Assembly (NCBI RefSeq): GCF_003597395.2
Contig: NC_133778.1
Location: 25,686,714 to 25,750,713 of the forward strand
Source: Chelonoidis abingdonii
Taxonomy: Eukaryota; Chordata; Testudines; Testudinidae
DNA: 64,000 bases
Direction of reading: 5' to 3'
Part shown: one piece after another, positions 12,715-25,632 of the stretch
Position numbering within the stretch: position 1 is the stretch's first letter
Layout: every line of letters begins with the position of its first letter
The notes under the pieces: generated by a model
What the model was told of the DNA's origin: nothing
Seen by the model: only the letters and a program-made list of their open reading frames with translations
Database searches by the model: none
Position numbers and translations under genes: made by a program

Positions 12715-12845
12715 TAAGCTTATCTACACCCAAGGAAGTAAATAAATATTATCGTATACATTTTACAACGTGGCATTGAGAGGTTAAGTGACTTGCTCAA
12801 GTTCATGTAACAAATCAGTGGCAGAACCACAAGTCCTGACTCCCA
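12715..12845 (+). repeat. MIR/CORE-like SINE fragment
   Basis: The core reads 'attgagaggttaagtgactt', 'gctcaagttcatgtaac', 'aaatcagtggcagaacc' and 'cctgactcccactctc', the well-known 3' half of MIR-like SINEs. Flanks are unassigned. Confidence 0.7.
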
Positions 12846-15800
12846 CTCTCTTGTTTTGTTTTTCTCAGACCACTCTATCATATTTTTAGAAGAACTTTAA
12901 AAGAAAATAAAAACAAAGAGTGAAAACCTGGACTCAATGAAATCAATGGGAGTTTTGCAGGGATTTGACCTCAAATATGCACAATTATCTGTAGACATCT
13001 TGAGAGGATTGTGTAAGCAATAAAATAACTATCTGAACTATTAAGGTAAATGACAACACTGGCTACAGGATATGAGAACATGTCAAGAAGGAGACAAAGG
13101 AAGTGATGACAAAAATTATATCGCTGCAGTGTTAAAGTGGAACAGCGTATGAAAGAGCATGTAATGGCGCCTCTGAGTCTGAAAAATAATGCAGGGGGTA
13201 AGAAGACAAAACAGGCATATTATGTTGTTGACATTAAAGCCAACTTACACATCGCATCATTTTTATAGAAGCAAATGCTATCACTGACATAGTTTCAAGT
13301 GTCTGTTTTCTGCCATGCTGTGTCACATTACTGCATTTCACATCTTTTTTGCTAGAAAGATAACACAAATCATCACTGTATGGAAAAACATGTTGCTTCT
13401 CCCTTCAGGATATTATGCATGAATTAGGGCTATAAATTAACACTGTCTGATGTTGCTCAGAAGTTAGATAATTTCAGTTGACATAGCATAATTTAACTGT
13501 GCTAATGATGACCTTTGCTAAATGTCAACAAATAAAGACAAAACTCAGGCTCATTCAGGAAAGAAAAAGCCTAGAAATAAATGAAAAACACCACTGAAAT
13601 CGTAAGAGCCTGCCTAGGTAGTCTATGAAAGCTCATGTTGAGATGTTACACTCAACCAGTGTTCAGAAACATCTGGCATATGCCTGTACACAATACTAGC
13701 ATTTCTCTGAAGGTAACTTTTGTTCTCCAGAATCTCAGCTTTCATTTAAAAAAAACAGGTTTTTTTTGTTATGGTTATGAAGAAAATCTAAAAAATGTGA
13801 ACTGAGTATAGCCAGTGCAGAAACGAGTCTTCAGAGAACCTGGAGCTGAGAGGTGAGACCTGCCCCACTCCTCTCAGTGAAGAGCTAACACAGATGCCCA
13901 GTGATAAATAGAATATCAACATTGTTAAATATTTCCTTCCTTGTGTAAAAAAGGAGGGAGAGGGTCAGAAATGCACACAATTTTCTAAGATTGGCATCTC
14001 CTTTAGATGCCAGGGGTAGGTGTTATTTGGGAGATACCCTACTTGCTTTTTTTTCCTTCTAATCAAGAAGAAGCCAAGCTCAAAGAGTCTTGCAGAGGCC
14101 AGGGCATATTCACTCCATTGATCAATTTTTGGGGGGGGGTGGGTGGGAGGGAGACTTAGTTGGGTGGAATTTATCATAAGGGTGGAGCTTGGAAGAGTAC
14201 CACTTCCTTACCTTCCCCAAGGGAGTTAGGTACACAGATTCCTGTAGAAGTCCATGGGAGTTGGGTCCTAATTCTCTTTGGCCCCATTGAAAGTTCCACA
14301 TTGAAAGTAAACTTAAAATGAACTTCCCTGAGGAACGTGCAAATAGAAAGTAGTGATCACAATCACTGCTAGGTTCATAATCGTTCCATCTGCTCCAGTA
14401 ACCAAATGGCCCAATCATAACAAGAACTCAGGTTACCCACAGTTTGGACATCAACTAGGGAGAATATGTCACTAATGAGAATTCATAATACAATAAATCC
14501 TGAAAAAAAGAACAAAAACAAAACTGGTCTGTCCATGTTCTGTAAAACAAATTAGGAATGGGCCTTAGTAGAATTTTGCTTGTGTGTTGATAGTGTTTAA
14601 CATAATTAAAGACAGCCCTTAATTAAAACCCACAATTTCCTGATCTGGAGTTTGGTTCCTGGATTTTATTTCTCAACCATCTATCTTACTTATTATAGTA
14701 TCTGTTTCCCAGGAAACAGGTGATCAAAATGGTATATCTTCCGACTCAAACAAATTAGCTGCTTACTGACTTTTAGACAAGAGACTTTAATCCCTAGATA
14801 ACTACAAAAAACTAACCTTGGTCATACCTAGTCAGTCAGTTTTTAAAAGTGCAGAGTTCCTCTAAAGAAGTGACTATGTAAAAATAGCACCTTCTTATTC
14901 AATAGATGTTTCCTGTGTCTAGTCAGTTATATCTACCTACTGAATAAGTACATTTTTATATTAGGGTTTATTATAATTTAGTTATATTTCATTATACTTT
15001 TTAATATATTGCACAATCAATCCAGCTACAGGAGAATAAACTGGATAATTTTCTATTTCTCACATCAGTACATTTATAACAGATTTGAAAACAGAGCCAT
15101 CTATGTGACCTCACCTTTTCCAGGTTCAATGTCAGTTATACCCCTGAAGCTCCAGTATAGGCCAAACGACTACACAGGTATAATTGGGGAATTAATTTGC
15201 AGAAAATGGAATTGTACAGGTATAGCTGGAGGCAGTATTAGGATTGTTGTATCTTTTTTAATCATTGATTTAAAAAATAGCCTGTCTTTGAGAATCCAAG
15301 CTGAGTTTCCAAGTCAAACTGGTTCAAAAATAAAAAATATTTTTTTCCCTTAGAAAATGAAAAAAAATGATCTGGAAATCAGTAGGGCATAGTAGATATG
15401 AAGTTCCTTGATGCTGCTTTTACAAAGTCACTTTTCAGAGCACACCCACACCTTCATATACATGATATTCATTTGAGATAGAACTGAACATTAGAACAAC
15501 CATGGTCTTCAAAGAGTTAAAAAATATTAGGGTGTACAAAGCAAGACATTTCTTGTAAGAAGTAATTTATGCAGCCCTTAATATTTTCATTTTTCCAAAG
15601 CATGTTTAATAGATTACCGTATAGAAAAATTGGCTAAAATGTCTAACTCTTTTAAGAGTACAGAAATTCCAAGATAGTGATAATTTGGGAAATCATGCGT
15701 TGTTATGGATATTAATAGAAGTTTAAAATGAGGATGGAAAGAGATAAGTACTTCAAACTGAGGAACTACTTTCAGAAGTAAAATTAATTTCTAATATAAC

Positions 15801-16423
15801 ATTTAATGAACATTATGTATCTCTCACACAGGTTCATTTAGCAATTTCAAATATGTTTCTTGTACTAAGAACATTACAAGGTTAGATTTTTCAAGCATTA
15901 AGGAAAGGTCGTAATTTTCTCTGAGAAAATGGCTCACTTTTAAGGCTCCAAAGTTTGGCTCCTTTTAAAGACTGAGAAAGGAAAAAGTTACTACTGAAGA
16001 CGTATTTCTGACTGCTTGGTGGTCTAATACCCCACCATTGTGTAAGAGCTTATTCACAGAATTCCCTTTAGCATTAACATTTTGCTAGTCAAATTTTAAA
16101 TGGGCTTTTGATTGTGTTTGTCTTTCCCTTTCTGTCTGTGTTGCCTGTGATACTGTCAACTTCTGAATGGTTGAAAGAACTACTATGAACAGGGAGAGTG
16201 AGTCAGATTCAGAGGTGAACCTAAGTCTAAATAAAGGAATTAGTTGCTGAAACTTACATCACTCCCCCAAAATAGAAGTTATATTAGGTTAGACTCTAGA
16301 CCCCTTTGAATCCTTTAGTATGATTCCTAAAATATTACATGCAGTAATAGAGAACCCAGGGTCATGGGTCAAACAATTAAAAGCCAAAGGCTACAATATC
16401 AGATCAAAATAGCTGAGCTATAC
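12846..16423. other. Non-coding, unassigned sequence
   Basis: About 3.6 kb of A+T-rich DNA. It has a G-rich spot at 14131-14150 and no gene that I can support. The 98- and 114-codon open frames at 14122-14418 and 15009-15353 show no motif. Confidence 0.45.
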
Positions 16424-17040
16424 CCCTGGGAGGCCACCCTCAACCCCTCCCCCACTGTTCCACTTCCCCCACAGCCTCAGCTCTGCAATGCTTTGGGTGG
16501 CAGGGCTCTTGCAGAGCCACGGCCTGTCCTGGTGCTCTGGGCTGTGCGGACGTAAGGGGGCAGGGAACAGTAGGGGGTTGGATAAAGGGCAGGGAAGTTT
16601 GAGGTGGTGGTCAGGGGGCAGGGGTGTTGATAGGGGGCAGGGAGGTCAGAGGGTGGGGTACAGGGGGGTTGCCTGGGAGCAGGGGGCAGTCAGGGGACAG
16701 GGAGAAGGGGTAGTTGGATGGGGCAGGAGTCCCAGGGGTGCAGTCAGGAATGAGAGGAGCAGTTAGATTGGGCGGCAGTGGGTGAGCAGGAGTTCTGGGG
16801 GGCAAACAGGGGACAGGGAAGGGTGGAGGTTCTGGGGAGGCCGTCAGGGAACAGGGGGTGTTAGATGGGGCAGGAGTACTTGGCGGGCATCAGGGGACAA
16901 GAAGCAGGGGGGAGTCAGATATGGGGTGGGGGCTGGGCCACACCTGACTGTCTGGGATGGCAAAGTCTCCTCTAACCGTCCCTCCATACAATTTCAGAAA
17001 CCTGATGTGGCCCTCAGGCCAAAAAGTTTGCCCACCCCTG
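16424..17040 (-). mobile_element. hAT-like non-autonomous element with G-rich interior
   Basis: The right end, read on the minus strand, starts 'caggggtgggcaaacttttt' then 'ggcctgagggccacatc', which is the terminus of a hAT-type element. The left end starts inside the same terminus ('cctgggaggccaccctc'), so the outermost bases there are lost. The interior is strikingly G-rich on the plus strand, made of degenerate 'cagggggcaggg'-type units. An 8-base near-duplication flanks it ('agctatac' at 16416, 'agctagac' at 17041), which fits hAT target duplication but is imperfect. Open frames of 60-93 codons in both directions follow from the composition and are not genes. Confidence 0.65.
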
Positions 17041-17639
17041 AGCTAGACAGAGGTGAAGGGTGATGTAAAACAAACAAACACCAGTTTGCTTTTTTTTCTT
17101 TTACTTGTTACTTGCTTGCCAATGTGTATCATCCCTTCCACCCTCTACATATGACCTCTGAATATGGCCTGGTGAACCTGAGTCTAGGGGAATCTATGGC
17201 TGTAACTAATATTCTGAGGAGCTTGAAGAAAGGACAGTATGTATAATGTTAAGATATACCATGCTCCTACTTTAAATGTTATTTTCTTTCAGTTCCTCAA
17301 CATATAAACTACACTATTTTTGGTTACCTTATGCTTACTTTCACACTGGTGAACATACAAGGGTTTAATTTACACAAGCTTGAATACTGACTCTGAATTT
17401 GGCTAGGTATGCATATTAGACACTCCATGAGCTATTCTGTAACAAGGAAAAGATCATAAGATTAAAATTCTGTGAGACTTCAAGCTTCAAAATATGAAGG
17501 AAAATCTTTTCAATAAAAGTCTTAAAATCTGTGTAGTGTATACTAAAGGTTTAGATGTGATCTATCAGGTAGATTATTGTTTCTTGAGCTAATGTCAGAG
17601 GGCCATCCAAAAAATGTACCATAAAATAGATAAGTACAT
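17041..17639. other. Non-coding, unassigned sequence
   Basis: A+T-rich flank of the hAT-like element; nothing recognisable. Confidence 0.4.
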
Positions 17640-17790
17640 ACAAAAGAGCACTTACATAGCTCTTTTCATTCAATAATTTCAAAGTATGTTACAAACAAAC
17701 AAATTGCAAACCAACTCTCTGGTTTAAACAGAGGCATAGAAGCATCGGAAATAGAACCCAGTAGCCTACTCCTGACTTTGAATCTCTATT
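17640..17790 (+). repeat. Possible MIR-like SINE remnant
   Basis: 'acagaggcatagaagcat' followed by 'aatagaacccagtagcctac' and 'tcctgactttg' matches the order of the MIR-like 3' region (compare 12760 and 63215) but at low similarity. Confidence 0.4.
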
Positions 17791-19539
17791 CTAATCTCTG
17801 TATTACGAAGTGTGACCAGAAATGCTAGAGAGCTGAAATAGAAGTAAATGTACTTACCACAGAAATGTTATGCAGAGATGTATGTGCCTTAAAATGTACA
17901 ATATACTATTTGCCTTTTGTGTTTGCGGTGGTTTTCCCTCTCCCTCTTTTTACTTGAAGCTATGATTTGGGGAAGGACAATAGTTACATACCATACGGCA
18001 AAAAGTAGGCTTTACCCAGATGAAGTTGCAAAATCTGAAACTCTAGTCCCCTTCCTTAAGGAACAAGGCTTTGACTAAGAAACAATTGCCAGCTCTTCCT
18101 GCTGCTGTTTTGGGGATATTAGCCCACTTGTTATTATGAACACAAATGTTCTGGAAAAAGAAATCCTTCAAAATTAATTCAAAGAATGAAATGTAGTAAT
18201 GCATCCAATATTGTTCTGGTCAGATTGCTGTAATGGGGATAAGACATACAGCAACTCCCAGATTTTAATAACAGAAATAAGATGCAAAGGGGAAAAGATA
18301 CTTTTGCCCCATATTTTAAGAGACTCAGCTAGAAGAAGAAAATGATTGATGTTCTCTTTGATGCAATCTTGATTGGTTTGATTATTTCCCCCCTGCCAAA
18401 GGAATACAAAAAGTTCTGCTTCTCTGAATGCAGGAGGAACTAAAAACAGAAAATAGCAGTTTCTTAGTTTATAGCTGCAAGAATCTCTAGCAACAGATCC
18501 AGTTTTTTTCCAGGTTCATGCTGTGCTCACAGATTACTGCTTGGCTATCTTGTCTTTTTTCTCTTTCACAGGCACACACCAGGTCACAATACCCAGTGGA
18601 ACCTCCCTCCCACCTGGTGCCAGTTTCTAGGCAGATTCTATTAGAACTTGTTTTAGGTGTGGCCCCTTAAGTATATCTTACAACTATGTTAAGAGGAGGA
18701 CACATTCACACATCAGTCTGAATGAAATTTTATGAAAAGGTTTTGCCCAGCTTAAAACAATCCTAGCATGCTATTAAAGGTTACCCAAATCACAGTGATT
18801 CAACCCTGGAACAGCAGAATGGAAAATAAAAGAGTGGCATTTTATATTCCTCCTTCCTATGAGCTATCCCTCACCTCTGCAAGGTCATAGTATCCCAGAA
18901 CTGTTACAAGGGATAGCTATGACTGTGATTGTAACAAGCTATAGGCTAGTTATTTCATTCAGCTGTTTTATGAAAATATCAGGTGGTCAGCACTAAGTCT
19001 CTTGCTAATATATGTGAATAAGTTGTAACAAGGAAATAAGGCTTTTTGAACAGACAGACTGAGAAGTAAGTGACATCTTATCACATGGGTGGGAATATCT
19101 ATTTCAAATTCTGTTGAAACACCTAGCTGACATGTTTCACATATGCAGCCAGAGACCCAGAGTCAGCGATAAACATCTGACAAAAAATGAGAGGAAATGT
19201 CTAGGGCAGATACCTTCTAATGACTACATTCATACGGGTAAGGAACAGAGGCTTGAAAAATACTACACAGTTATTCCAATATAAGCTTTCCTCATAGACC
19301 AGCCCTAACACCAAAAAATTAACTTGGCTCTTCCACTTTATATTATAAACAGGATTTTTTTCTCTTTTGAAAAAAAAATTCAAAAAAAATCTTTCAAAAG
19401 AAAAAAAAAAGCATGAGAAGGGGCCAACCAATCAATCCAATGTACCAGATGTACACTGTTACTGAAAGTTCACATCTAGTACAGGTGAAATGTCTCAGAA
19501 GATGCATTCTTTCATGAAGAGCCAGATTATAGATTTGCT
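17791..19539. other. Non-coding, unassigned sequence
   Basis: No gene or clear repeat end. Contains an A-rich run at 19368-19412. Sequence just upstream of the Penelope fragment (19420-19539) may belong to that element, but I cannot align it. Confidence 0.4.
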
Positions 19540-20222
19540 ACAAGCTCTGTGTGAGGCTACACAGAGAAGCAATTATGTCTCTGAATAGCACAGTTATGTG
19601 TGATATGCCATCATTATGTGTGATAAATGTGATATATTTCATCATGTGCCAGCAATGCCCCTCTACCATGTATATTGGCCAAACCAATAAAAGAATAAAT
19701 GGACCCAAATCAGGCATCTGGAACAGTAACATACAAAAGCCAGTAGGAGAACACTTCAATCTCCTAGGACACTCAATAACAGATTTAAAAGTAGCCATCC
19801 TTCAACAAAAAAACCCTTCAAAAACAGACTTCTGAGAGAAACTGCAGCGCTACAATTCATTTGCAAATTTAACACTATTAATTTGGGTTTGAATAGGGAC
19901 TGGGAGTGGCTGGCTCACTACAAAAGCAATTTTCTCTCTCTTGGTATTGACACCTCCTCCTCAGTTATTGGGAGTGGACCACATCCACCCTGACTGAATT
20001 GGCCTTGTTAACACTGGTTCTCCACTTGTAAGGTAACTCTCTCTCTTCATGTGTCAGTATATTTATGCCTGCATCTGTAATTTTCACTCCATGCATCTGA
20101 AGTGAGTGTTTTTTACCCACGAAAGCTTATGCCCAAAGAAATCTGTTAGTCTTTAAGGTGCCACCGGACTCCTCATCATTTTTGTGGATGCAGACTAACA
20201 CAGCTACCCCTCTGATATTTGA
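19540..20222 (+). pseudogene. Penelope-like element, GIY-YIG endonuclease and 3' tail
   Basis: The plus-strand frame at 19551-19835 encodes the C-terminal endonuclease domain of a Penelope-like retroelement. NVIYFIMCQQC and MYIGQTNKRINGPKSG form the GIY-YIG core. PVGEHFNLLGHSITDLKVA follows, typical of animal Penelope proteins. A 3' UTR follows with 'cactacaaaagcaattttc', then 'aagcttatgcccaaagaaa', 'ttaaggtgccaccggactc' and 'gactaacacagctacccc'. The reverse transcriptase portion is missing: a 5' truncation. The endonuclease would cut target DNA to prime integration; this copy is inactive. The same family recurs at 1210, 50684 and 55200. Confidence 0.88.
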
Positions 20223-21739
20223 CAGTTATCTTGCTGATTCTCACTTGTTTCATAGAAGTTTGCTACTGGCCTATATCAGCAGCACATGCCTGGTCCAGTT
20301 GCACTGCCTGGTGCATTTATAGGCACAGCCAAGTTTCTGCCCACCTCTTCCAGATGGCAGGAATAGTCCTGGGTCACAGAATCTCTATATGATTGCAAAT
20401 CCAGCTGCAACATTCTCACTTCCACTCATACCTCTGCACCCCATGTAGCCCCATTCAGAATCTATTCCTGAAATGTTGAGCAAATGGATTTGTTTAAGCC
20501 CAGCATTTCTTCTGTTATAGAAGATGATAGCTGAGCACACAAACAAGCAGATACATTTATCAGGTTTTGTTGTCTTTTTGGTACTGCTGCAAGGAAGGGT
20601 CCACAATAAATGGGGGAGGGATGTATATTATTGCTTACAAAAAATTATACCCTCCATCTATAAACTTGTAAGAGCAGAAGAAAAGACTCCCTAAATTCTT
20701 TTTTAGAACTACTTGTGGGGGGCAGGGAGCGGGTGGGTGTACCTATTAAGCACAGAGGAGTAGGCCATGTTGGCTGTTCCTGCAAAGATATATAAACTCC
20801 AACACTGCAGAAGCATTTCATTGCTGCTGCATGGCTGGAGGTTGTCGGGCAGCAGTGATGGGTGTGTAACAGGAATTTATACTCTAGGGCTTTCTTCACT
20901 ACAGTGTAAACAGAAGATAATAGAAGTTGGCATGATACAAGCATCTTGGAATAGGTGGAGAGTGACTTTATGCTCAGCATAAATCCACTGGATTGTAAAC
21001 TCAAACAGTAGAAAGTTGGCCACTGCCTCTATACACTAGACCAGCTACCACATGCATTGTGACAGTGCCCTAGGCACTACATACAGGTTTGGAGGAGAAT
21101 TGTTGGAAGACTAACAAATTCAGATCTTTATCAGCTACTGCAGCTGTAGATACCATTAGATGATCTGTTATAGCTAGGCTAAGTAAACGCTTACCCAGTG
21201 TGGTTGTGTACACCCACTACCTCTTGAGAAAAATAAATCAGTTCAGCCTTTTTTTTTTTTAAAGACATTAAAATAATTGATTATTTAGCAGTTTGCCTTT
21301 CTTTAAGTGAGATTATTTCCCTGGCACTGGATCACAGATATTCCCTGATAATTCTTCACTGGTATGCAACTCCCAGCAGCATTGAACTAGGTAAAAATAA
21401 CCAAGCAGCTTCTTATAACTAATCAACAGACTCTTCTGGTTTACATAGATATTTATCCACAATCTGCATCTACTTATTTGTTAATTGGTACAGGGGAGGG
21501 TCAGTATGTGAAGTCCTACCAGTTTAAGTTTTGCTAACTGAAGTAAAATGCGCTCAGACCCACTAAAACCATTAATATGGTTAAAGAGGGTTTATCCTCT
21601 AGTGTGGATGACAAGTCTAATCTCACACACACTTATCCACCCTAGTTAATGCAGCAATAATGTTTTTAATGCTTTTCTCCTAATTTACAATAACATATCT
21701 ACAACAACATGTCTGGGGAAAAAGCATTCTCCTGCTGTG
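20223..21739. other. Non-coding, unassigned sequence
   Basis: No supportable gene. Open frames of 70-119 codons at 20385-21004 on both strands show no motif, and the stretch is not obviously repetitive by eye. Confidence 0.4.
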
Positions 21740-22252
21740 ACAGGTTTGGGAGGGTGGCCTTGCCCCTCAAAAGTGCCTGGTGCTCTAAACTTCAGCTTCC
21801 CCTCCCCCACCACCCTTGGAAGTACTTAGGCCACACAAGTAGTGTTTTAACTACACTCTTCCCATGTTTATTAACAAATAAACCTGTTCACTCCTTTACC
21901 ATCAGTTCAGAATTCCCCATATCCTTTCAGCTCTCCTGCAGAGCTCCCAGTCATTCTTATTTATATCAATGCCCCTTCTAACTTTATTCCAGGACTTTTA
22001 ACCAGTTTGCTTTGACCAGAGAGCTCTGCCATCCCAAACATAGCTTATTTGAAATCTGTTGAGCAAATACCAACCCTCCCCCCTAAACTGTCTCCAAGCT
22101 AATCACCAGGCCCTGCTTTTAAACCTTTCCAGGCTCATATGCCCAATCACATGACAGCCCCACCCACTGTTTTTGCATTAATTTCAGGCACCTAAGGTCC
22201 TTTTAGGAGCAAAAGGTTAATACTTTCCCCTGCCAGTCTAGAGTCAGCATCT
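21740..22252 (-). repeat. Candidate solo LTR or LTR-like repeat
   Basis: The block has LTR-like features on the minus strand: a run 'ggtttaaaagcagggcctgg' that could be a core promoter (near 22105-22125), moderately raised GC and no coding frame. 'tttattaacaaataaacc' on the plus strand near 21868 would be a poly(A)-signal region if read on the minus strand. Ends and target duplication are not clear. I class it as a dispersed repeat, LTR by inference. Confidence 0.35.
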
Positions 22253-22519
22253 GTTCACTTGTCAAACAAGTTCACACATTTTTGTGTATGATATGCATAG
22301 TATATACTGTCAAAGTATATTGTGCTTTGAGCATTAATGGTGCACTAATAAGGAGTGCCAGTTCTGCAGTAGGGAGAGAAAAACATCCAGAAAGCCTACG
22401 GGATGCTATGGAAAGGTGTTCAGAAGCAGCAAATACAGTAGTTTGTTATATTCATTCACCATGGCACCAGCCTCCAGCCACTAGTCAATGTGCAGGAGGG
22501 TGATATACCATTGTTAAAC

Positions 22520-23640
22520 TCCTAACTAGAACTGCTCAATGTTTTTCAGACAGTTTGTCAAAAAATGCAGTGTCACTTGACCCAAAACTATTTTTGAATT
22601 TGATTCACTGGTTTTGGTAGAGAAATGTTTTTCAGGGCCAGAACACTGCATGTGCCTCACTGCAGCCTATGAGTGGGGGTACTTTCCTGGGGATTGGGAG
22701 ATCCAGGCTTTAATCACCACGCTGGAGCTGGGACTTAAACTCAGTCACACCCCCACCCTCAAATAAGCATCCTAACCACCAGGCAATGGTGTTGCAGTGT
22801 AGGTGACTTCTCGTGCGTCTTTTTGAAGCTTAGTCTAGCCACTTAACTACTCATTGGGCCAAAGAGAGAGCAAGGGTATGAGAATGACTCTATATCCTGG
22901 TGAATAAGGCAATCACCCAGGAGATAGCAGATGTAGAGTCAAATCCACATCCAACATTTTCCAGCTCGAAGTGTCATGTGGGAGGGGCAAAAAGAGTCAC
23001 ATGCCCCTCCCCTGATGCCTGTGGGGGGCACATTTAGCAGGGAACAGCAGAGGCAAAAAGAGAAGAATGTGGGGCTGCCGGGCAACCTCACGTCAGCAGC
23101 TTCTCTGGCAGTTATACCACCCCCAGCCACGCAGCTGCATCTCCTGGGGTCCGTACAGCCCCACCAGAGGACAGGGCTGGGGTGGTACAGCCGCGCCAGA
23201 GGAGCTGCTGTTGTAGGGCTGCCAGGTGGCCTCACGTTCTGCTCCTTTTGCCACTGCAGTTTCAGAGAGCCCTGCGGCTCAGAAATCTGTATCTGGCGCA
23301 GCGGGAGGATAAAGCCGCTCCCAGTTAACATGGGATGGGGAGGGGATGGAGAAAGCATTTAGGCCCTGGGCTGGAGGTGGGTCAGGGCGGAGTCACATGG
23401 GAGATCACGTGCCCCCCTTTAGCTGATGCCCCACTTTGTGTCCCTCCCATGAGTCACCTATCTTCTATACCTCAGGCAAGCACTCTAACCACCAAGCTAA
23501 AGAGCTAGATAGAAACACACACAGGGTTTGGTGGCCTGACATGGATTTTTCCAATATGCTGACAAACATTTTTGGAACTAAACCACTGATTTTCCCTGAT
23601 TTTTAAGTTTGCTGGTGAAACCAAAAAAATCTATTATTCG
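22520..23640. repeat. Dispersed repeat split by a nested foldback element
   Basis: The outer sequence at 22520-22972 and 23457-23640 seems to be one repeat. Both halves contain tRNA-like 'cctaaccaccaggc' / 'ctctaaccaccaagc' blocks. Both flanks have 'ttttcagacagtttgtcaaa'-type A/T runs, also seen in the repeat at 25000. The middle (22973-23456) is a separate GC-rich insertion. The halves together would make a repeat of about 640 bp. Confidence 0.45.
22973..23456. mobile_element. GC-rich foldback element
   Basis: The two ends are inverted copies: left 'gtcatgtgggaggggcaaaa' against right (reverse complement) 'gactcatgggagggacacaa'. Both continue into 'gatgcc'/'gggggcac' blocks. The interior carries two degenerate copies of 'gggctgccgggcaacctcac' (near 23072 and 23216). 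Long open frames exist on both strands (128 and 139 codons), but they overlap each other and lack domains, so they are composition effects. Confidence 0.6.
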
Positions 23641-24999
23641 CCCAGCTCAACTCCTACCAGCTCAACTATCTCTCCCCCACTCCCCACCCCCACACGCGCT
23701 CACACACACACTCCCTTTATGTGAGGGAAAATATCTATGTCCACTCTTCGCAACCTTGGCCATTCTGGATGTCCTGTACACGAGTACACAGATCTGGATT
23801 GTTTATATGCTCTTCTTCCTCGGGACTGAACAGAAGTAGTCAGAATCTGGCCCCAAAGTGGGTGTGGTTCGATCACTTTGTAGATTGGTAACAGTAGTTT
23901 ATATAGAACTTTCACCCCTAGGTCACTGAGCTGGTTGGGGATGGATCAGCAATAACTGCAAATACCATAGTGACAACTGAATCACCTTAGTGACCTATCA
24001 GGTAGATGCCCACACACAAAATTCACTCAGACTGCTGCTCTTCAGAACCATTGTTTGTCACAGCAGACAGATCAAGGACCTATAGTATCATGCTCCTATA
24101 TCATTTAAGCATTTTTTAAAATCTCAGTCTTAATGACCAGGGAGAGGGATTTAACCTCTTACAGTTAGAAGTTTGAAAAACACTAGCAGACAAGTGTCAG
24201 GAGCTTTGCAGTTGAGAAATATGTAACTACAGTTTCTAGGACTGCCGCTCACACTTGCAAAATAACGGAATATTACACTTCCATCAGATAAAATTATTTT
24301 TATATTAAAATTCTGTTATGGTACAAAGAACATAAAGCCTAAAATAATGACTAAAATGTGACAGATTGACCCCACAAGAACTAGAACTCTGCTTCATTCA
24401 GTGATACAAGCAGGGGAAAAAGAAGACAAAAAATGGCACCCTTTAAATATTGAGAATGGGAACTGTTATCTTTGAACACATTTTTAAGTCACTGCAATTA
24501 AAAAATGAGTTTTGCCAGCCAGTTACATCAAACTTATCTGGAGCAGTGTCAAGACTATTGCTTTCAAAATTCTTCTGTAACATCTCACAGACTATAACAC
24601 AAATATTAAATGAGAATCAGGCTTATGAAACCAAGGCATCTTTATACCACACTAGCAGTGTAATGTGGTCTTGAAGTAGGCATAATATAATTTACATCAG
24701 AGCAATAGAAAGAGGCTGTAGTGTCAATGCGAGTCAGGTTCTTCTCTCTTTGTTATACACTGTTCACAGCCTTTTCCCATGATGAAGCTGAACATGAAAT
24801 TAGAAACTGTGCCCTTCTGTGGACTAAATCCTCACCTGTTGTAAATTGTTGTAGCTCCAATCACAGCGAAGGTCATTTTCTTATATGCAGCAAACTCAAC
24901 TCTCTCTGAAAAGCATGGCGATGTCACCCAGCAGTTAAGTGACAAAGCTACTATTTACCTTGCCACTGCTGGTTCAAAACTGTCTTCCTTGTTTTGTAA
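23641..24999. other. Non-coding, unassigned sequence
   Basis: Short CA/CT-rich run at 23680-23715; otherwise A+T-rich and without recognisable gene or repeat ends. Confidence 0.4.
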
Positions 25000-25632
25000 T
25001 TGTGATGGGAAGGGAGAAGGGGAATTTAGACCTGGTGGAAAATTTTATGACCAAACAATTTTCCTCTGGAAAATGCTGTTTTAGTGGAATCAAAGTGCTC
25101 TCTGGGAATGTGAAAGTTTCAATTAAAATTGTTGGGTTCCTGCCAGTCATCCCTGCTTCCCTGGCTCCTCAGCTGCCCTCTCAGCTACTCCTCTGACTGC
25201 TTGGATACACAGCATCCTCATCTCCCCAGCAGCTCAACTCACAGACTAGGGAGCCCGGGTTCCCTGGATAGATGGCTCCCAGGCTACTTGGGGAGCCAAA
25301 TTGTTAGACAGTTCCCAGGGTGGCTTGTTCCCTGCCTGGCTGACGGTGGTTCCCTGGGCTAACCAGGAAGCCAGGCAGCTGACTATCCAGTGGGCAGACT
25401 CTCTGTTTCCTAGGCCAACAGTCTTCCAGGTATTTGGATTCTCAAACTGCCCAGGGAGCTGGCTCCCTGACTTCCAGGGAGGAACCTGAAGTGTTCCACT
25501 GTCATTTTCCTGAAACAGAATTGTTTGAGAATTTTCCTCTCATGAAACGTTTCAAATTTTTGACTTTTTGTGTCAATGAAAATTCAAATTTTTGTGTGGA
25601 AGGAAAAATATTTTTTTCTGGCCAGATCTAGA
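25000..25632. repeat. Dispersed repeat with A/T-rich ends and 'tccctgg' interior
   Basis: The ends hold 'ggaaaattttatgaccaaac' and 'aattttcctctggaaaatgc' on the left, and 'tgagaattttcctctcatga' and 'tggaaggaaaaatattttt' on the right, roughly inverted. Between them, 25130-25490 is composed of degenerate 'gggttccctggatagatggc'-type units (tandem, not exact). Non-coding. I recognise the style as a frequent turtle repeat but cannot name the family. Confidence 0.5.

Noticed and set aside
16488..17063. Overlapping open frames of 60-93 codons on both strands
   Set aside because: They result from the G-rich composition of a hAT-like element. There is no domain, and the residues are mainly Gly, Arg and Pro.
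22939..23362. Two long overlapping open frames (139 codons minus, 128 codons plus)
   Set aside because: They are opposite readings of the same GC-rich foldback element, with no recognisable domain.
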